From Streptomyces omiyaensis (GTDB lineage Bacteria > Actinomycetota > Actinomycetes > Streptomycetales > Streptomycetaceae): a stretch of 64,000 nucleotides of DNA. The translations under genes and the position numbers were made by a program. Below, one piece after another: positions 16,346 through 24,702 of this stretch. The notes under the pieces are model-generated. The model was given only the letters and a program-made list of their open reading frames with translations. It was not told where the DNA came from and did not search any database. How positions within the stretch are numbered: the stretch's first letter is position 1; each line of letters opens with the position of its first letter. The DNA lies in the NCBI RefSeq assembly GCF_014650895.1, contig NZ_BMVV01000017.1, forward strand, positions 1-64,000. The letters are read 5' to 3'.

Positions 16346-16499
16346 ACGCCCAACGATCCACGGATGGGGGACACTTCGCACCCCCTGTGGAAAACCGGGC
16401 GAAAGTTGTCCCCAGGAAAGCGCAAAAGTGTCGGGACGCGGGGCCGGGGGAGGAGCATTCTGGACCGAAACACCACAACGCTCCGGGGCAGGGCCGCCG

Positions 16500-16997
16500 A
16501 TGCAGCACTTGAGACCTCAGACCGCGACCGACACGTCCGCCGACACGTCCGCCAGGACGTCCACCGACCTGTCCGCCGTGACGTCCACCGACCCGTCCAC
16601 CGACCCGTCCGCCGACACGCCGACCGGTCCACCGATTCCCCCGCCGTCGTCGGGCGTACAGCTCGTCCACGACCTCCTCCTGCACGTCCCCGCCTTCCGG
16701 GGCGCCTACGAGAGCCATGTCTTCCGGCAGGGCGGGGTCCTGCCGCACGTCTTCTTCTGGGACGTCGTCCAGGGGACCGTCCGCTCCTTCCTCGCGCCGG
16801 AGGCGGAGCCCGACTGGCGCCGCACCCTCGACTTCCTGGAGGAGCGGTGCGGCCGCGGCGACACCGCCGTCGACGAGGTGATCGTGACCTCCTTCCTCGG
16901 CGACCTGCCGTCCCCGCACGAGCCCGGCCACGGCATCGTCCGGCAGCTCGGCCCGGTGATGGCCGCGAAGTTCGGACGGATGCGGCCGCAGGGCTGA
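16500..16997 (+). CDS. hypothetical protein with Thr/Ser/Asp-repeat N-terminus
   Basis: This is a 165-residue protein without a signal or membrane span. Residues 8-45 are short degenerate repeats of the type T-S-x-D-P-S. The folded part (SGVQLVHDLLLHVPAFRGAY, LPHVFFWDVVQGTVRSFL, TSFLGDLPSPHEPG) is acidic and resembles small proteins of the DUF7674 kind, perhaps immunity-like. The assignment is tentative. A start further downstream, after the repeats, cannot be excluded. Confidence 0.6.
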   Translation: MQHLRPQTATDTSADTSARTSTDLSAVTSTDPSTDPSADTPTGPPIPPPSSGVQLVHDLLLHVPAFRGAYESHVFRQGGVLPHVFFWDVVQGTVRSFLAPEAEPDWRRTLDFLEERCGRGDTAVDEVIVTSFLGDLPSPHEPGHGIVRQLGPVMAAKFGRMRPQG

Positions 16998-17066
16998 ACG
17001 GGCTTCACGCACACGGTGCTTGGGTAGCTTCCCGGGGATCATCCGAGGTGCCCGGGAGGCGGACGC

Positions 17067-18239
17067 GTGCTGAGCGACGACGAGGTGCTGGCGGCCGTCC
17101 GGCGCAGCCCCGAGGGAGCCGGAGGGGCCTTCCCGGCCGACCGCGCCCGCATCACCCGGCACCTCCTCGTCGAGGGCGAGATAGTCCGCTGCGTGGAGAC
17201 CCGCACCGAGGCGGCCCGTTTCCACAAGGGCTCCCGCGACCTGTCGGACCTGCCGGAGTACGACGACCTGGCCCGGCACCCGGTGCCCGCGCCCGCCGAC
17301 CCGGCGGCCGGCTCGACGCTCCGGCTGGTGCGGCGCGGTTCGGTGGCCCCCGGCATCTGCGTCTGCGCCGACGGCAGGAAGCACTGCGAGCGCTGCCGGG
17401 GCGCCGGGCACGTCACCTGCCCGAAGGCCGTCCGCTGCACCGCCTGCCAGGAGGGCGCGTCCTGTCTGAGCTGCGACGGCTCCGGCTCCCGCACCCGTGA
17501 GCCGGCCCCGCGGCCGGAGGACGAGCGGGCGGCCCGCGTCACCTGCCGGGAGTGCGGCGCCAAGGAGTCGGCGTGCGCGAAGTGCCGGGGGACCGGCACG
17601 CGCAAGTGCCCCGAGTGCGGCGGGAGCGAGGCCCGCACCTGCCCGGAGTGCAAGGGGAAGGGCACCGTGGTCCACGACGTCTGCGGGGGCACCGGCAGGT
17701 TCGTGCGGTGGACCGAGGGGGTCGTCACCCGTGTGCCGGTCACGGACGCGCTCAGGGAGACCTCCTCGCTCCCGTCCCGCGCCTTCGGGTGGACCACCGG
17801 CCGGGACGCCTGGACCCGCGTCGACGCGGAGGGCGAGAAGGCGATGTCCCCGGACGGCCTGCACGCCGCGGACGCCCGGCGCGACCCGGACGCCGAGGCC
17901 GCCCCGAAGAGCGCGGACGACCCGGACGCCGAGGCCGCCCCGAAGAGTGCGGACGGCGCGGACGGTGCGCCGGGGATCGACGAGGCCGCCGTCGCCGCCT
18001 ACCTGAAGCCCCGGCTCGCCCCGCACCCCGGCGAGGTCGGCCGCCGCGTCCGCCTGCGCCACCTCTCGGTCGCCCGGGTCGCCCACGCCGATCGCCCCGA
18101 CCGGGTCTTCCTCGTGATCCCCGGGCCGAGCTCGCCCCGCGTGGTCTCCCTGCGCTCCCCGCGCCGCACCCGCCAGCTGGTCGGCCTCGCGCTCCTCGTG
18201 CTCGCGGTCGCCGTCGTGATCGCCGGCCTCCTGAACTGA
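17067..18239 (+). CDS. DnaJ-like zinc-ribbon protein with C-terminal membrane anchor
   Basis: This is a 390-residue protein starting at GTG 17067 after GGGAGGCGGACGC. Residues ~105-215 hold many CxxC and CxxCxGxG units (CERCRGAGHVTCP, CLSCDGSGS, CAKCRGTGTRKCPECGG, CPECKGKGT), as in the DnaJ cysteine-rich domain. There is no J domain. A basic region leads to one C-terminal transmembrane helix (LVGLALLVLAVAVVIAGLLN), so the bulk is cytoplasmic. A 12-residue duplicated block lies before the C-terminal part. It may be a membrane-tethered zinc or chaperone-like protein; the function is unknown. Confidence 0.75.
   Translation: MLSDDEVLAAVRRSPEGAGGAFPADRARITRHLLVEGEIVRCVETRTEAARFHKGSRDLSDLPEYDDLARHPVPAPADPAAGSTLRLVRRGSVAPGICVCADGRKHCERCRGAGHVTCPKAVRCTACQEGASCLSCDGSGSRTREPAPRPEDERAARVTCRECGAKESACAKCRGTGTRKCPECGGSEARTCPECKGKGTVVHDVCGGTGRFVRWTEGVVTRVPVTDALRETSSLPSRAFGWTTGRDAWTRVDAEGEKAMSPDGLHAADARRDPDAEAAPKSADDPDAEAAPKSADGADGAPGIDEAAVAAYLKPRLAPHPGEVGRRVRLRHLSVARVAHADRPDRVFLVIPGPSSPRVVSLRSPRRTRQLVGLALLVLAVAVVIAGLLN
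17883..17954 (+). repeat. 36-bp in-frame tandem duplication
   Basis: 17883-17918 and 17919-17954 are near-identical and encode DPDAEAAPKSAD twice in the acidic linker of the zinc-ribbon protein. Confidence 0.9.
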
Positions 18240-18392
18240 CCCCCACGACCCCGCCCCCGCTCCCGGACGTCACCCCGTCCCCGCTCCCGGACACCGCCCC
18301 GAAGACCGCCCGGACACGCCCTCGGAGATCACTCCGGAGCCCGCTCCGGGCCCACCCCGGAGGCCGCCCCGAGGCGCCCCGCGGCACCCCCG

Positions 18393-18398
18393 GATAAT
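18393..18398 (+). promoter_or_regulatory. -10 box of a leaderless promoter (PIG-V-like gene)
   Basis: GATAAT is followed by 7 nt and then the ATG at 18406; there is no Shine-Dalgarno sequence. Confidence 0.65.
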
Positions 18399-18405
18399 CG
18401 ACCGC

Positions 18406-19506
18406 ATGTCCCCGCCGACCCGCCGTTCCCCGCTCCTCCTCGCCCTCGGCGGCTACGCCGCCACCCGGCTCCTGGGACTCCTCGTCCTCGCGATCGCCGC
18501 CGCCGCGACCGGCAAGGACGGCTTCCACCGGCTGAGCGGGCGCTGGGACTCGGTCTGGTACACGCGGATCGCCGAGCACGGGTACGGGTACCGGGTCACG
18601 CTCCCGAACGGGGACGTCCACTCCGACCTGGCGTTCTTCCCGCTCCTCCCCGCCCTCGAACGGGGCCTGTCCGCCGTCCTCCCGCTCGACGCGGCCGGCG
18701 CCGGGCTGCTGGTCTCCTGGACCGCCTCGGCCGCCGCGGCCTGGGGGATCTTCCGCTGCGGCGAGCACGTCGTCTCCGCCCGCGCCGGGATCCTGCTGGC
18801 CGTGCTCTGGGGCGTGTACCCGACCGCGTTCGTGCAGTCGATGGCGTACACGGAGACCCTCTTCACCGCCCTCGCCGCCTGGTCGCTGTACGCGGTGCTG
18901 CGCGGCCGCTGGCTCCTCGCCGGCCTGCTCTGCGCGCTCGCCGGACTCACCCGGCCCACCGCCGCCGCGCTGATCGCCGCCCTCGGCGTCACCGCGCTCG
19001 CGGCCCTGCTCCGGGACCGCCGGCTGCCGTGGCGGACGGTCGCCGGGGTGCTCCTCGCACCGCTCGGCTGGCTCGGGTACGTCGTGTACGTCGGGATCCG
19101 CGAGTCGAGCGCCACCGCCTACTTCGACGTGCAGGCCGCGTGGGGCAACTCCATCGACGGCGGCGTCGCCCTCGCCCGCTTCATCGCCTCGCTGCCCCGG
19201 CCCGCGTCGCTCGGCCTCTGCGCGGCCCTGGCGCTCCTCGCCTGGCTGCTGGCGCTCTGCGTGCGGCAGGGCCAGCCGCTGCCGCTGCTCGTGTACACGG
19301 CCGGGGTCGTCGTGGTGTCGCTGGTCGGCGCCGCGTACTTCGGCTCCCGGCCACGGCTGATGATGCCCGCCTTCGGCCTGCTGCTCCCGCCGGCCGCCGC
19401 GCTCGCCCGGCTCCGCACGGGCACCGCCGCCGCGGTCCTCGCCGTGCTCGCCCCGGCCTCCGCGGCCTACGGCGCCTTCACGCTGCTGGGTCCCGGCCCG
19501 CCCTGA
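18406..19506 (+). CDS. PIG-V-like membrane mannosyltransferase (GT-C fold)
   Basis: This is a 366-residue polytopic protein with 8-10 hydrophobic segments. The motifs RWDSVWYTRIAEHGY, LAFFPLLPALERGL and MAYTETLFT are typical of actinobacterial PIG-V/GT-C glycosyltransferases using polyprenyl-phosphate sugars. The Asp after Trp in the first extracytoplasmic loop is the expected catalytic residue. It probably adds mannose to glycolipids or proteins; the acceptor is unknown. There is no ribosome binding site: GATAAT ends exactly 7 nt before the ATG, so the mRNA is probably leaderless. Its 3' end overlaps the convergent DUF192 gene by 40 nt. Confidence 0.82.
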   Translation: MSPPTRRSPLLLALGGYAATRLLGLLVLAIAAAATGKDGFHRLSGRWDSVWYTRIAEHGYGYRVTLPNGDVHSDLAFFPLLPALERGLSAVLPLDAAGAGLLVSWTASAAAAWGIFRCGEHVVSARAGILLAVLWGVYPTAFVQSMAYTETLFTALAAWSLYAVLRGRWLLAGLLCALAGLTRPTAAALIAALGVTALAALLRDRRLPWRTVAGVLLAPLGWLGYVVYVGIRESSATAYFDVQAAWGNSIDGGVALARFIASLPRPASLGLCAALALLAWLLALCVRQGQPLPLLVYTAGVVVVSLVGAAYFGSRPRLMMPAFGLLLPPAAALARLRTGTAAAVLAVLAPASAAYGAFTLLGPGPP

Positions 19507-19874
19507 CCTCCGCCGGCGGGGTCCGTCGTGACGGTCACCCGGACCCCGGGCCGCAGCCCCCACCCCGCCATCGCGCCCGCCTCCGCCTCCAGCACGTGCC
19601 GGGCGCGGAGCCGGAGCGCCCCGAGCCGGCCCGGGCGCATCGTGACCACGGCGAGCACCCGCAGCTCCCGGTCGAGGTGGGCCACGTCGATCGGGAAGCG
19701 CATGCCGAAGGTGTGGACGCTGTTCGCCGGGGTGAGGAGCAGCGCCCCCGCGACCCCGTCCCGGCCGAGCAGCCCGCGCCGCCGCGCCCGGTAGGACGCC
19801 GCGACCTCCACCGGGACCGCCGCGCCCCCCTGCACCGACAGCGTTCCCGTCCCGTCCCGCAGACTCCGCCCCAT
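19467..19874 (-). CDS. DUF192 family protein
   Basis: This is a 135-residue protein with the DUF192 pattern: RRRGLLGRDGVAGALLL, then NSVHTFGMRFPIDVAHLDRE and ARHVLEAEAGAMAGWGL. The family has a compact beta-barrel and no proven enzymatic role. It is divergent from the prepilin peptidase with only 49 bp between starts, and in actinobacterial genomes the pair is often linked, so a connection with the pilus is possible. Its ATG lies 7 nt after a TAGGGT box (leaderless). Its 3' end overlaps the mannosyltransferase gene. Confidence 0.85.
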   Translation of the reverse strand: MGRSLRDGTGTLSVQGGAAVPVEVAASYRARRRGLLGRDGVAGALLLTPANSVHTFGMRFPIDVAHLDRELRVLAVVTMRPGRLGALRLRARHVLEAEAGAMAGWGLRPGVRVTVTTDPAGGGQGGPGPSSVKAP

Positions 19875-19881
19875 GCGCCCG

Positions 19882-19916
19882 ACCCTAGACCCGATCGGCG
19901 CGACACCCCCTAGGGT
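19882..19916. promoter_or_regulatory. back-to-back leaderless promoters (DUF192 / prepilin peptidase)
   Basis: TAGGGT occurs on the minus strand (ACCCTA at 19882-19887) 7 nt before the ATG at 19874, and on the plus strand at 19911-19916, 7 nt before the GTG at 19924. Both genes lack a ribosome binding site. The identical box and spacing on both sides make the assignment stronger. Confidence 0.75.
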
Positions 19917-19923
19917 TCGGCCC

Positions 19924-20661
19924 GTGGAGGCCTCGCTGATCGTTCTCGCCGCCCTCTGGGGCGCCGCCGCCGGGCTGCTCGTGCCGCGGGCCGCGTACCG
20001 GCTCTCCGTGGAGCCCGACGAGCCCTGGCGCGCGCTCTGCCCCGCGGGGCACCGGCTGGCGGGCCCGGCGGGCGGCTGGCTCGGCGGGCCGGGCCGGGCG
20101 GCGTGCGCGACGACACCCGCGCCGTTCGCCGTGCCGCTGCTGACCGCGGCGGTCTGCGCGATGCTGGCCGCGGCCACCGGAGGGCCCCGGCCCGAGCTCG
20201 CGGTCTGGCTGCTGGCCGCGCCGTTCGGGGTGCTGCTGGCCTGCGTGGACGTCCGGGTGCACCGGCTGCCGGACGGGCTGACCCTGCCGCTCGCGCTCGC
20301 CGTGCCGCTGCTGCTCGGGGCCGCCGAACTCCTCCCGTACGACGCCGGTTCCTGGACCCACGCGCTGCTCGGGACCCTCGTGCTCGGCGGCGGCTATCTG
20401 GCGCTGCACCTGATCAGCCCGCAGGGGCTGGGCTTCGGCGACGTGAAGCTGGCCCTGCCGCTGGGCGCGGCCCTCGGCTGGTACGGCTGGGGCGTGCTCT
20501 TCACCGGCGCCTTCCTCGGCTTCCTGCTGGGCGCGGGGTACGGCTTCGGGCGGGTGCTGCTCGGCCGGGCGGGCCGCTCCTCCGCGATCCCGTTCGGCCC
20601 CTTCATGCTGGCCGGCGCGGTCCTGGGCCTCGCCCTCGGCGCCTTCACCGCCGTGCCCTGA
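19924..20661 (+). CDS. type IV prepilin peptidase (A24 family, TadV/CpaA type)
   Basis: This is a 245-residue integral membrane aspartic protease that removes leaders from Flp-type prepilins. The two catalytic Asp motifs are visible: CVDVRVHRLPDGLTLPL, and GFGDVKLALPLGAALGWYGW (GxGD). There are about six membrane segments. The N-terminal methyltransferase domain of larger enzymes is absent, though a short non-canonical loop with cysteines remains. It lies outside the tad operon, which has no peptidase gene of its own, so it probably processes Flp and the TadE-like proteins encoded at 7849-12474. Confidence 0.92.
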   Translation: MEASLIVLAALWGAAAGLLVPRAAYRLSVEPDEPWRALCPAGHRLAGPAGGWLGGPGRAACATTPAPFAVPLLTAAVCAMLAAATGGPRPELAVWLLAAPFGVLLACVDVRVHRLPDGLTLPLALAVPLLLGAAELLPYDAGSWTHALLGTLVLGGGYLALHLISPQGLGFGDVKLALPLGAALGWYGWGVLFTGAFLGFLLGAGYGFGRVLLGRAGRSSAIPFGPFMLAGAVLGLALGAFTAVP

Positions 20662-20939
20662 GCGCGGCCCCGGTCCGGTGCCGCGCCGGCCGCGCAGCGC
20701 CATGGAGCGGTCGCGGAGCGCCACGCCACCCGCGTCCACCAGGGGTGGCGTCAACGCGGAGCGGGTGGGGGGCGTTCCCCCGTCGGAGGGACGGAAGTCC
20801 GCCGCCACGCCGGGGCGCAAACCCGCCACGGACCCCCGGAACCCTTGGGGCGCCTGGGATCCGGGGAAATCCGCCGCCTTCGGTCGGCGCACGTGGCGCG
20901 CAGCCCGACTGGCGAAGGGTTATGGTGGAACCCCCCCCT
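20662..20939. other. non-coding stretch before terminator
   Basis: There is no convincing gene. A TATGGT-like box near 20931, just before the hairpin at 20940, could start a very short RNA ending at the terminator. Otherwise nothing clear was seen. Confidence 0.4.
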
Positions 20940-20983
20940 CGGGCCGGTCCGTATCCCCCCCACGGACCGGCCCGTTTTCTTTT
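20940..20983 (+). terminator. intrinsic terminator with T-tract
   Basis: A perfect 13-bp stem (20940-20952 and 20962-20974) with a 9-nt loop is followed by TTTTCTTTT. It is a classic Rho-independent terminator on the plus strand, about 280 nt after the prepilin peptidase stop. Confidence 0.9.
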
Positions 20984-21005
20984 CCCGTCTCCCGGCGAGG
21001 GAGGG

Positions 21006-22043
21006 TCAGCCCCGACCGGCCCAGATGTTGGTGCCCTCGGTGTCGACGGCGAAGGAGTCGATCTCCTTCAGCTCCTCGTCCGTCAGCGGCGCGAAGGCCA
21101 GTGCCGCCACGTTCTCCTCCAGCTGCCCGACGCTCGACGCGCCGATCAGCGCCGAGGTCATCCGCGGGTCGCGCAGCACCCACGTCAGCGCCAGCTGGGC
21201 CAGCGACTGCCCGCGCCGCTCGGCGATGTCCGCGAGGCCGCGCAGGCGGCGGAGCACCTCGTCGGAGAGCAGGTTCGGGTCGAGGGACTTGCCCTGGGTG
21301 GCGCGCGAGCCCTCCGGGACGCCCTTCAGGTACTTGTTGGTGAGCAGGCCCTGGGCCAGCGGCACGAAGGAGATGCAGCCCATCCCGGCCGTCTCCAGGG
21401 TGTCCAGGAGGCCGTCGTCCTCGGTCCAGCGGTTGATCATCGAGTACGAGGGCTGGTGGATGAGGGCAGGGACGCCCATCTCCTTCAGGAGCCGCGCGGC
21501 CTCGGCGGTCTGCTCCGCGTTGTACGAGGAGACGCCGACGTACAGCGCCTTGCCCTGCCGGACCGCGGAGGCGAGCGCCCCCATGGTCTCCTCCAGCGGG
21601 GTCTCCGGGTCGAAGCGGTGCGAGTAGAAGATGTCGACGTAGTCGAGGCCCATCCGGTCCAGGGAGGCGTCGAGCGAGGACAGCAGGTACTTGCGGGAGC
21701 CCCACTCGCCGTACGGGCCGGGGTGCATCTCGTAGCCGGCCTTGGTGGAGACGATCAGCTCGTCCCGGTACGGGGCGAAGTCCTGGGCGAAGATCTTGCC
21801 GAAGTTCAGCTCGGCCGAGCCGGGCGGCGGGCCGTAGTTGTTCGCCAGGTCGAAGTGGGTGACGCCGAGGTCGAAGGCGCGGCGCAGGATCGCCCGCTGC
21901 GAGTCGAGCGTGCGGTCGTCGCCGAAGTTGTGCCAGAGGCCGAGGGAGACGGCGGGGAGCTTGAGCCCGCTGCGGCCCGAGCGGCGGTACTCCATGGAGT
22001 CGTAGCGCTCCGCGGCGGCGCGGTAGAGGGGGGATTCAGTCAC
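21006..22043 (-). CDS. aldo/keto reductase (YghZ/GpR-like)
   Basis: This is a 345-residue NADPH-dependent reductase of the AKR superfamily, close to E. coli YghZ (L-glyceraldehyde 3-phosphate reductase). The tetrad is visible: HFDLANNYGPPPGSAE (Asp and Tyr), STKAGYEM (Lys) and IFYSHRFDPETPLEE (His). The C-terminal cofactor region (TSALIGASSVGQLEEN) is present. The GTG at 22043 is preferred because upstream in-frame codons lie in the promoter region. It probably detoxifies aldehydes. Two TTGTGACAC repeats lie upstream. Confidence 0.92.
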   Translation of the reverse strand: MTESPLYRAAAERYDSMEYRRSGRSGLKLPAVSLGLWHNFGDDRTLDSQRAILRRAFDLGVTHFDLANNYGPPPGSAELNFGKIFAQDFAPYRDELIVSTKAGYEMHPGPYGEWGSRKYLLSSLDASLDRMGLDYVDIFYSHRFDPETPLEETMGALASAVRQGKALYVGVSSYNAEQTAEAARLLKEMGVPALIHQPSYSMINRWTEDDGLLDTLETAGMGCISFVPLAQGLLTNKYLKGVPEGSRATQGKSLDPNLLSDEVLRRLRGLADIAERRGQSLAQLALTWVLRDPRMTSALIGASSVGQLEENVAALAFAPLTDEELKEIDSFAVDTEGTNIWAGRG

Positions 22044-22064
22044 GTATCTCTGCTTATCACGGAC

Positions 22065-22094
22065 TTGTGACACACCCGTAAGGAGTTGTGACAC
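22065..22094. promoter_or_regulatory. paired TTGTGACAC direct repeats upstream of the aldo/keto reductase
   Basis: TTGTGACAC occurs at 22065-22073 and 22086-22094, spaced 21 bp (two helical turns), between the divergent reductase and cis-prenyltransferase genes. It is an operator candidate; the regulator is unknown. Confidence 0.45.
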
Positions 22095-22173
22095 TCCCGG
22101 GCTGGGACCCTTCATCCGACCGCAGTAGTGTGGCGGCTTGCGATCCGCCCGCCCATGGATGGGGTAAAGAACA

Positions 22174-22935
22174 GTGAACCTGCGCGACCTGGTGTACGGG
22201 CTCTACGCACGCCGGGTGGAAGGCCGCCTCGACCACGCCCAGGTGCCCAAGCACATCGGGGTCATCCTGGACGGCAACCGTCGCTGGGCCAAGGCGTCCG
22301 GGGGGACCCCCGAGCAGGGACACAAGGCCGGCGCGGACAAGATCCGGGAGCTCCTCGGCTGGTGCGCCGAGACCGACGTCGAGGTCGTCACGCTCTGGAT
22401 GCTCTCCACGGACAACCTGAACCGCCCCGAGGAGCAGCTGGTGCCGCTGCTCGGGATCATCGAGGACGCCGTGAAGGCGCTCGCCTCCGACGGGCGCTGG
22501 CGGGTGCACCACGTCGGCACCATGGACCTGCTGCCGGCCCGGACCCAGACGGTCCTCAAGGAGGCCGAGGAGTCCACCCGCGGCAACGCCGGGATACTGG
22601 TCAACGTCGCCGTCGGCTACGGCGGCCGGCAGGAGATCGCGGACGCGGTCCGCTCCCTGCTCCTGGACCACGCGGAGCGCGGCACCGGCTTCGAGGAGCT
22701 GGCCGAGACCGTCTCCATCGACCTCATCTCGGAGCACCTGTACACGCGCGGCCAGCCCGACCCGGACCTGGTGATCCGCACCAGCGGCGAGCAGCGCCTG
22801 TCCGGTTTCATGCTGTGGCAGAGCGCTCACTCCGAGTACTACTTCTGCGAGGTCCACTGGCCGGCCTTCCGCAAGGTCGACTTCCTGCGGGCGCTGCGCG
22901 ACTACGCCGCCCGGCACCGGCGCTACGGCTCCTGA
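22174..22935 (+). CDS. cis-prenyltransferase (UppS/Z-FPP synthase family)
   Basis: This is a 253-residue isoprenyl transferase that adds isopentenyl diphosphate units in cis. Motifs are complete: HIGVILDGNRRWAKASG (catalytic Asp and diphosphate-binding Arg), TLWMLSTDNLNRPEEQL, VNVAVGYGGRQEI, and DLVIRTSGEQRLSGFMLWQS and EYYFCEVHWPAF. It may be the short-chain (Z-FPP-type) paralogue common in actinobacteria rather than the main undecaprenyl synthase; chain length cannot be read from sequence alone. It starts at GTG 22174 with a weak ribosome binding site. Confidence 0.93.
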   Translation: MNLRDLVYGLYARRVEGRLDHAQVPKHIGVILDGNRRWAKASGGTPEQGHKAGADKIRELLGWCAETDVEVVTLWMLSTDNLNRPEEQLVPLLGIIEDAVKALASDGRWRVHHVGTMDLLPARTQTVLKEAEESTRGNAGILVNVAVGYGGRQEIADAVRSLLLDHAERGTGFEELAETVSIDLISEHLYTRGQPDPDLVIRTSGEQRLSGFMLWQSAHSEYYFCEVHWPAFRKVDFLRALRDYAARHRRYGS

Positions 22936-23231
22936 GGCACGCGCCCCCCTGCCCCCGGGGGAGTCACCCGGCGTTCACGAACACGCCGTCACATGCCGTG
23001 GCATGGCCGGGAGTGTTCGAGGGAATAAGCCTGGTGAAGTGAGCGGCACGGAGACCGCCACCCGGGAGGCCCCTTGCACCAGGACGACCGTGCGGGACAC
23101 GTACGGGAGAAGCGGAGGGCCGGTGTTCGGCCCGCGCTGGGCGGTCCGATCCCGGTCCCATTCCGCAGCGACAACGGTGATTCCGTCGCACCCCGGCCTC
23201 ATACGGGTCTTCTGAGGGGGTCTGTCCTTCC

Positions 23232-24557
23232 GTGGTGACCAGCACGAAGCGCCGCCTTTCCGACCGGCGCACCTATGTTCTCGACACCAGCGTCCTGCTC
23301 GCCGACCCCAAGGCGATGTCCCGCTTCGAGGAGCACGAGGTCGTGCTCCCCATCGTCGTGGTGACCGAGCTGGAGGCGAAGAGGCACCACCCCGAGCTCG
23401 GCTACTTCGCCCGCCAGGCCCTGCGCCTGCTGGACGACTTCCGGGTCCGGTACGGGCGCCTGGACGCCCCCCTCCCCGTCGGGGAGCTGGGCGGCACGCT
23501 GCGGGTCGAGCTCAACCACTCCGACCCCGGCATCCTCCCGGCCGGCTACCGGCTGGGGGACAACGACTCCCGGATCCTCGCGGTCGCCCGCAACCTCCAG
23601 GCGGAGGGGTACGACGTCACCGTCGTCTCCAAGGACCTGCCGCTGCGCATCAAGGCGTCCTCGGTGGGCCTGCTCGCCGAGGAGTACCGCGCCGAGCTCG
23701 CCATCACGGACGCCAACGGGTGGACCGGGATGTCCGAGCTCACCCTCTCCGCCGAACAGATCGACCTGCTCTACGACCAGGAGCGGCTGTACGTGCCGGA
23801 GGCCTCCGAGCTGCCCGTGCACACCGGCCTGGTGCTCCAGTCGGAGCGCGGCAAGGCCCTCGCCCGGGTCGGCGCCGACGGGAACGTGCGGCTGGTCCGC
23901 GGCGACCGGGAGGCGTTCGGGATCCGGGGCCGCAGCGCCGAGCAGCGGATCGCCCTCGACCTGCTCCTCGACCCGGAGGTCGGGATCATCTCGATGGGCG
24001 GCCGGGCGGGCACCGGCAAGTCGGCGCTCGCGCTCTGCGCGGGCCTGGAGGCGGTCCTGGAGCGCCGTCAGCACCAGAAGGTGATGGTCTTCCGTCCGCT
24101 GTACGCGGTCGGCGGCCAGGAGCTCGGCTATCTGCCCGGCAGCGAGTCGGAGAAGATGAGCCCCTGGGCGCAGGCGGTCTTCGACACGCTCTCCGCGGTC
24201 GCCGGCCGCGAGGTGATCGAGGAGGTGCTGTCCCGGGGGATGCTGGAGGTCCTGCCCCTCACCCACATCCGGGGCCGCTCGCTCCACGACGCCTTCGTCA
24301 TCGTCGACGAGGCCCAGTCCCTGGAGCGGAACGTCCTGTTGACCGTTCTGTCCCGTATCGGCGCGAATTCGCGGGTGGTCCTCACCCATGACGTGGCCCA
24401 GCGGGACAACCTGCGGGTGGGGCGGTACGACGGAGTCGTCGCCGTGGTCGAGAAGCTGAAGGGGCATCCGCTCTTCGCCCACGTCACCCTGACCCGCTCC
24501 GAGCGGTCCCAGATCGCGGCCCTCGTGACCGAGATGCTGGAGGACAGCCGCCTGTAA
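23232..24557 (+). CDS. PIN-PhoH family RNase/ATPase
   Basis: This is a 441-residue protein. The N-terminal PIN nuclease domain (about 12-150) has acidic residues in YVLDTSVLLADP, VTELEAKR, LGDNDSRILAVA and VSKDLPLRIKA. The C-terminal PhoH ATPase (about 245-440) has Walker A GRAGTGKSALAL and Walker B AFVIVDEAQSLERN. Known: mycobacterial PhoH2 is a sequence-specific RNA helicase and RNase. Here no upstream small antitoxin gene was found in the 296-bp gap. It starts at GTG 23232 (23235 is also possible). It is followed by a long hairpin. Confidence 0.92.
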   Translation: MVTSTKRRLSDRRTYVLDTSVLLADPKAMSRFEEHEVVLPIVVVTELEAKRHHPELGYFARQALRLLDDFRVRYGRLDAPLPVGELGGTLRVELNHSDPGILPAGYRLGDNDSRILAVARNLQAEGYDVTVVSKDLPLRIKASSVGLLAEEYRAELAITDANGWTGMSELTLSAEQIDLLYDQERLYVPEASELPVHTGLVLQSERGKALARVGADGNVRLVRGDREAFGIRGRSAEQRIALDLLLDPEVGIISMGGRAGTGKSALALCAGLEAVLERRQHQKVMVFRPLYAVGGQELGYLPGSESEKMSPWAQAVFDTLSAVAGREVIEEVLSRGMLEVLPLTHIRGRSLHDAFVIVDEAQSLERNVLLTVLSRIGANSRVVLTHDVAQRDNLRVGRYDGVVAVVEKLKGHPLFAHVTLTRSERSQIAALVTEMLEDSRL

Positions 24558-24602
24558 GGGGCAGGTGCCCGATTCATACCCTTTGGCTCCCGTAAGGGAG
24601 TT

Positions 24603-24644
24603 GGCGCCGCCCGGCGAAGCGCAGGAGCTTAGCCGGGCGGCGCC
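24603..24644 (+). terminator. hairpin after the PIN-PhoH gene
   Basis: A 13-bp perfect stem (24603-24615 and 24632-24644) with a 16-nt loop; no T-tract. Confidence 0.6.
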
Positions 24645-24686
24645 CCCGTGTCCGCAACATCCGTCAAAACACCGGTGCCCGAAGAG

Positions 24687-24702
24687 GTGTGAGCTTTCAC
24701 AC
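24687..24702. promoter_or_regulatory. palindrome GTGTGA-N4-TCACAC
   Basis: A perfect 6+6 inverted repeat lies about 255 nt before the secreted transglycosylase gene. It resembles a CRP-type half-site pair, but the spacing is 4 rather than 6. It could be an operator or a small hairpin. The rest of the 24558-24956 gap holds nothing else clear. Confidence 0.35.

Noticed and set aside
23003..23215. 70-codon frame between the cis-prenyltransferase and PIN-PhoH genes, considered as a PhoT-like antitoxin
   Set aside because: It has no ribosome binding site, no recognisable fold and atypical composition; it also does not overlap the PhoH gene as mycobacterial phoAT does.
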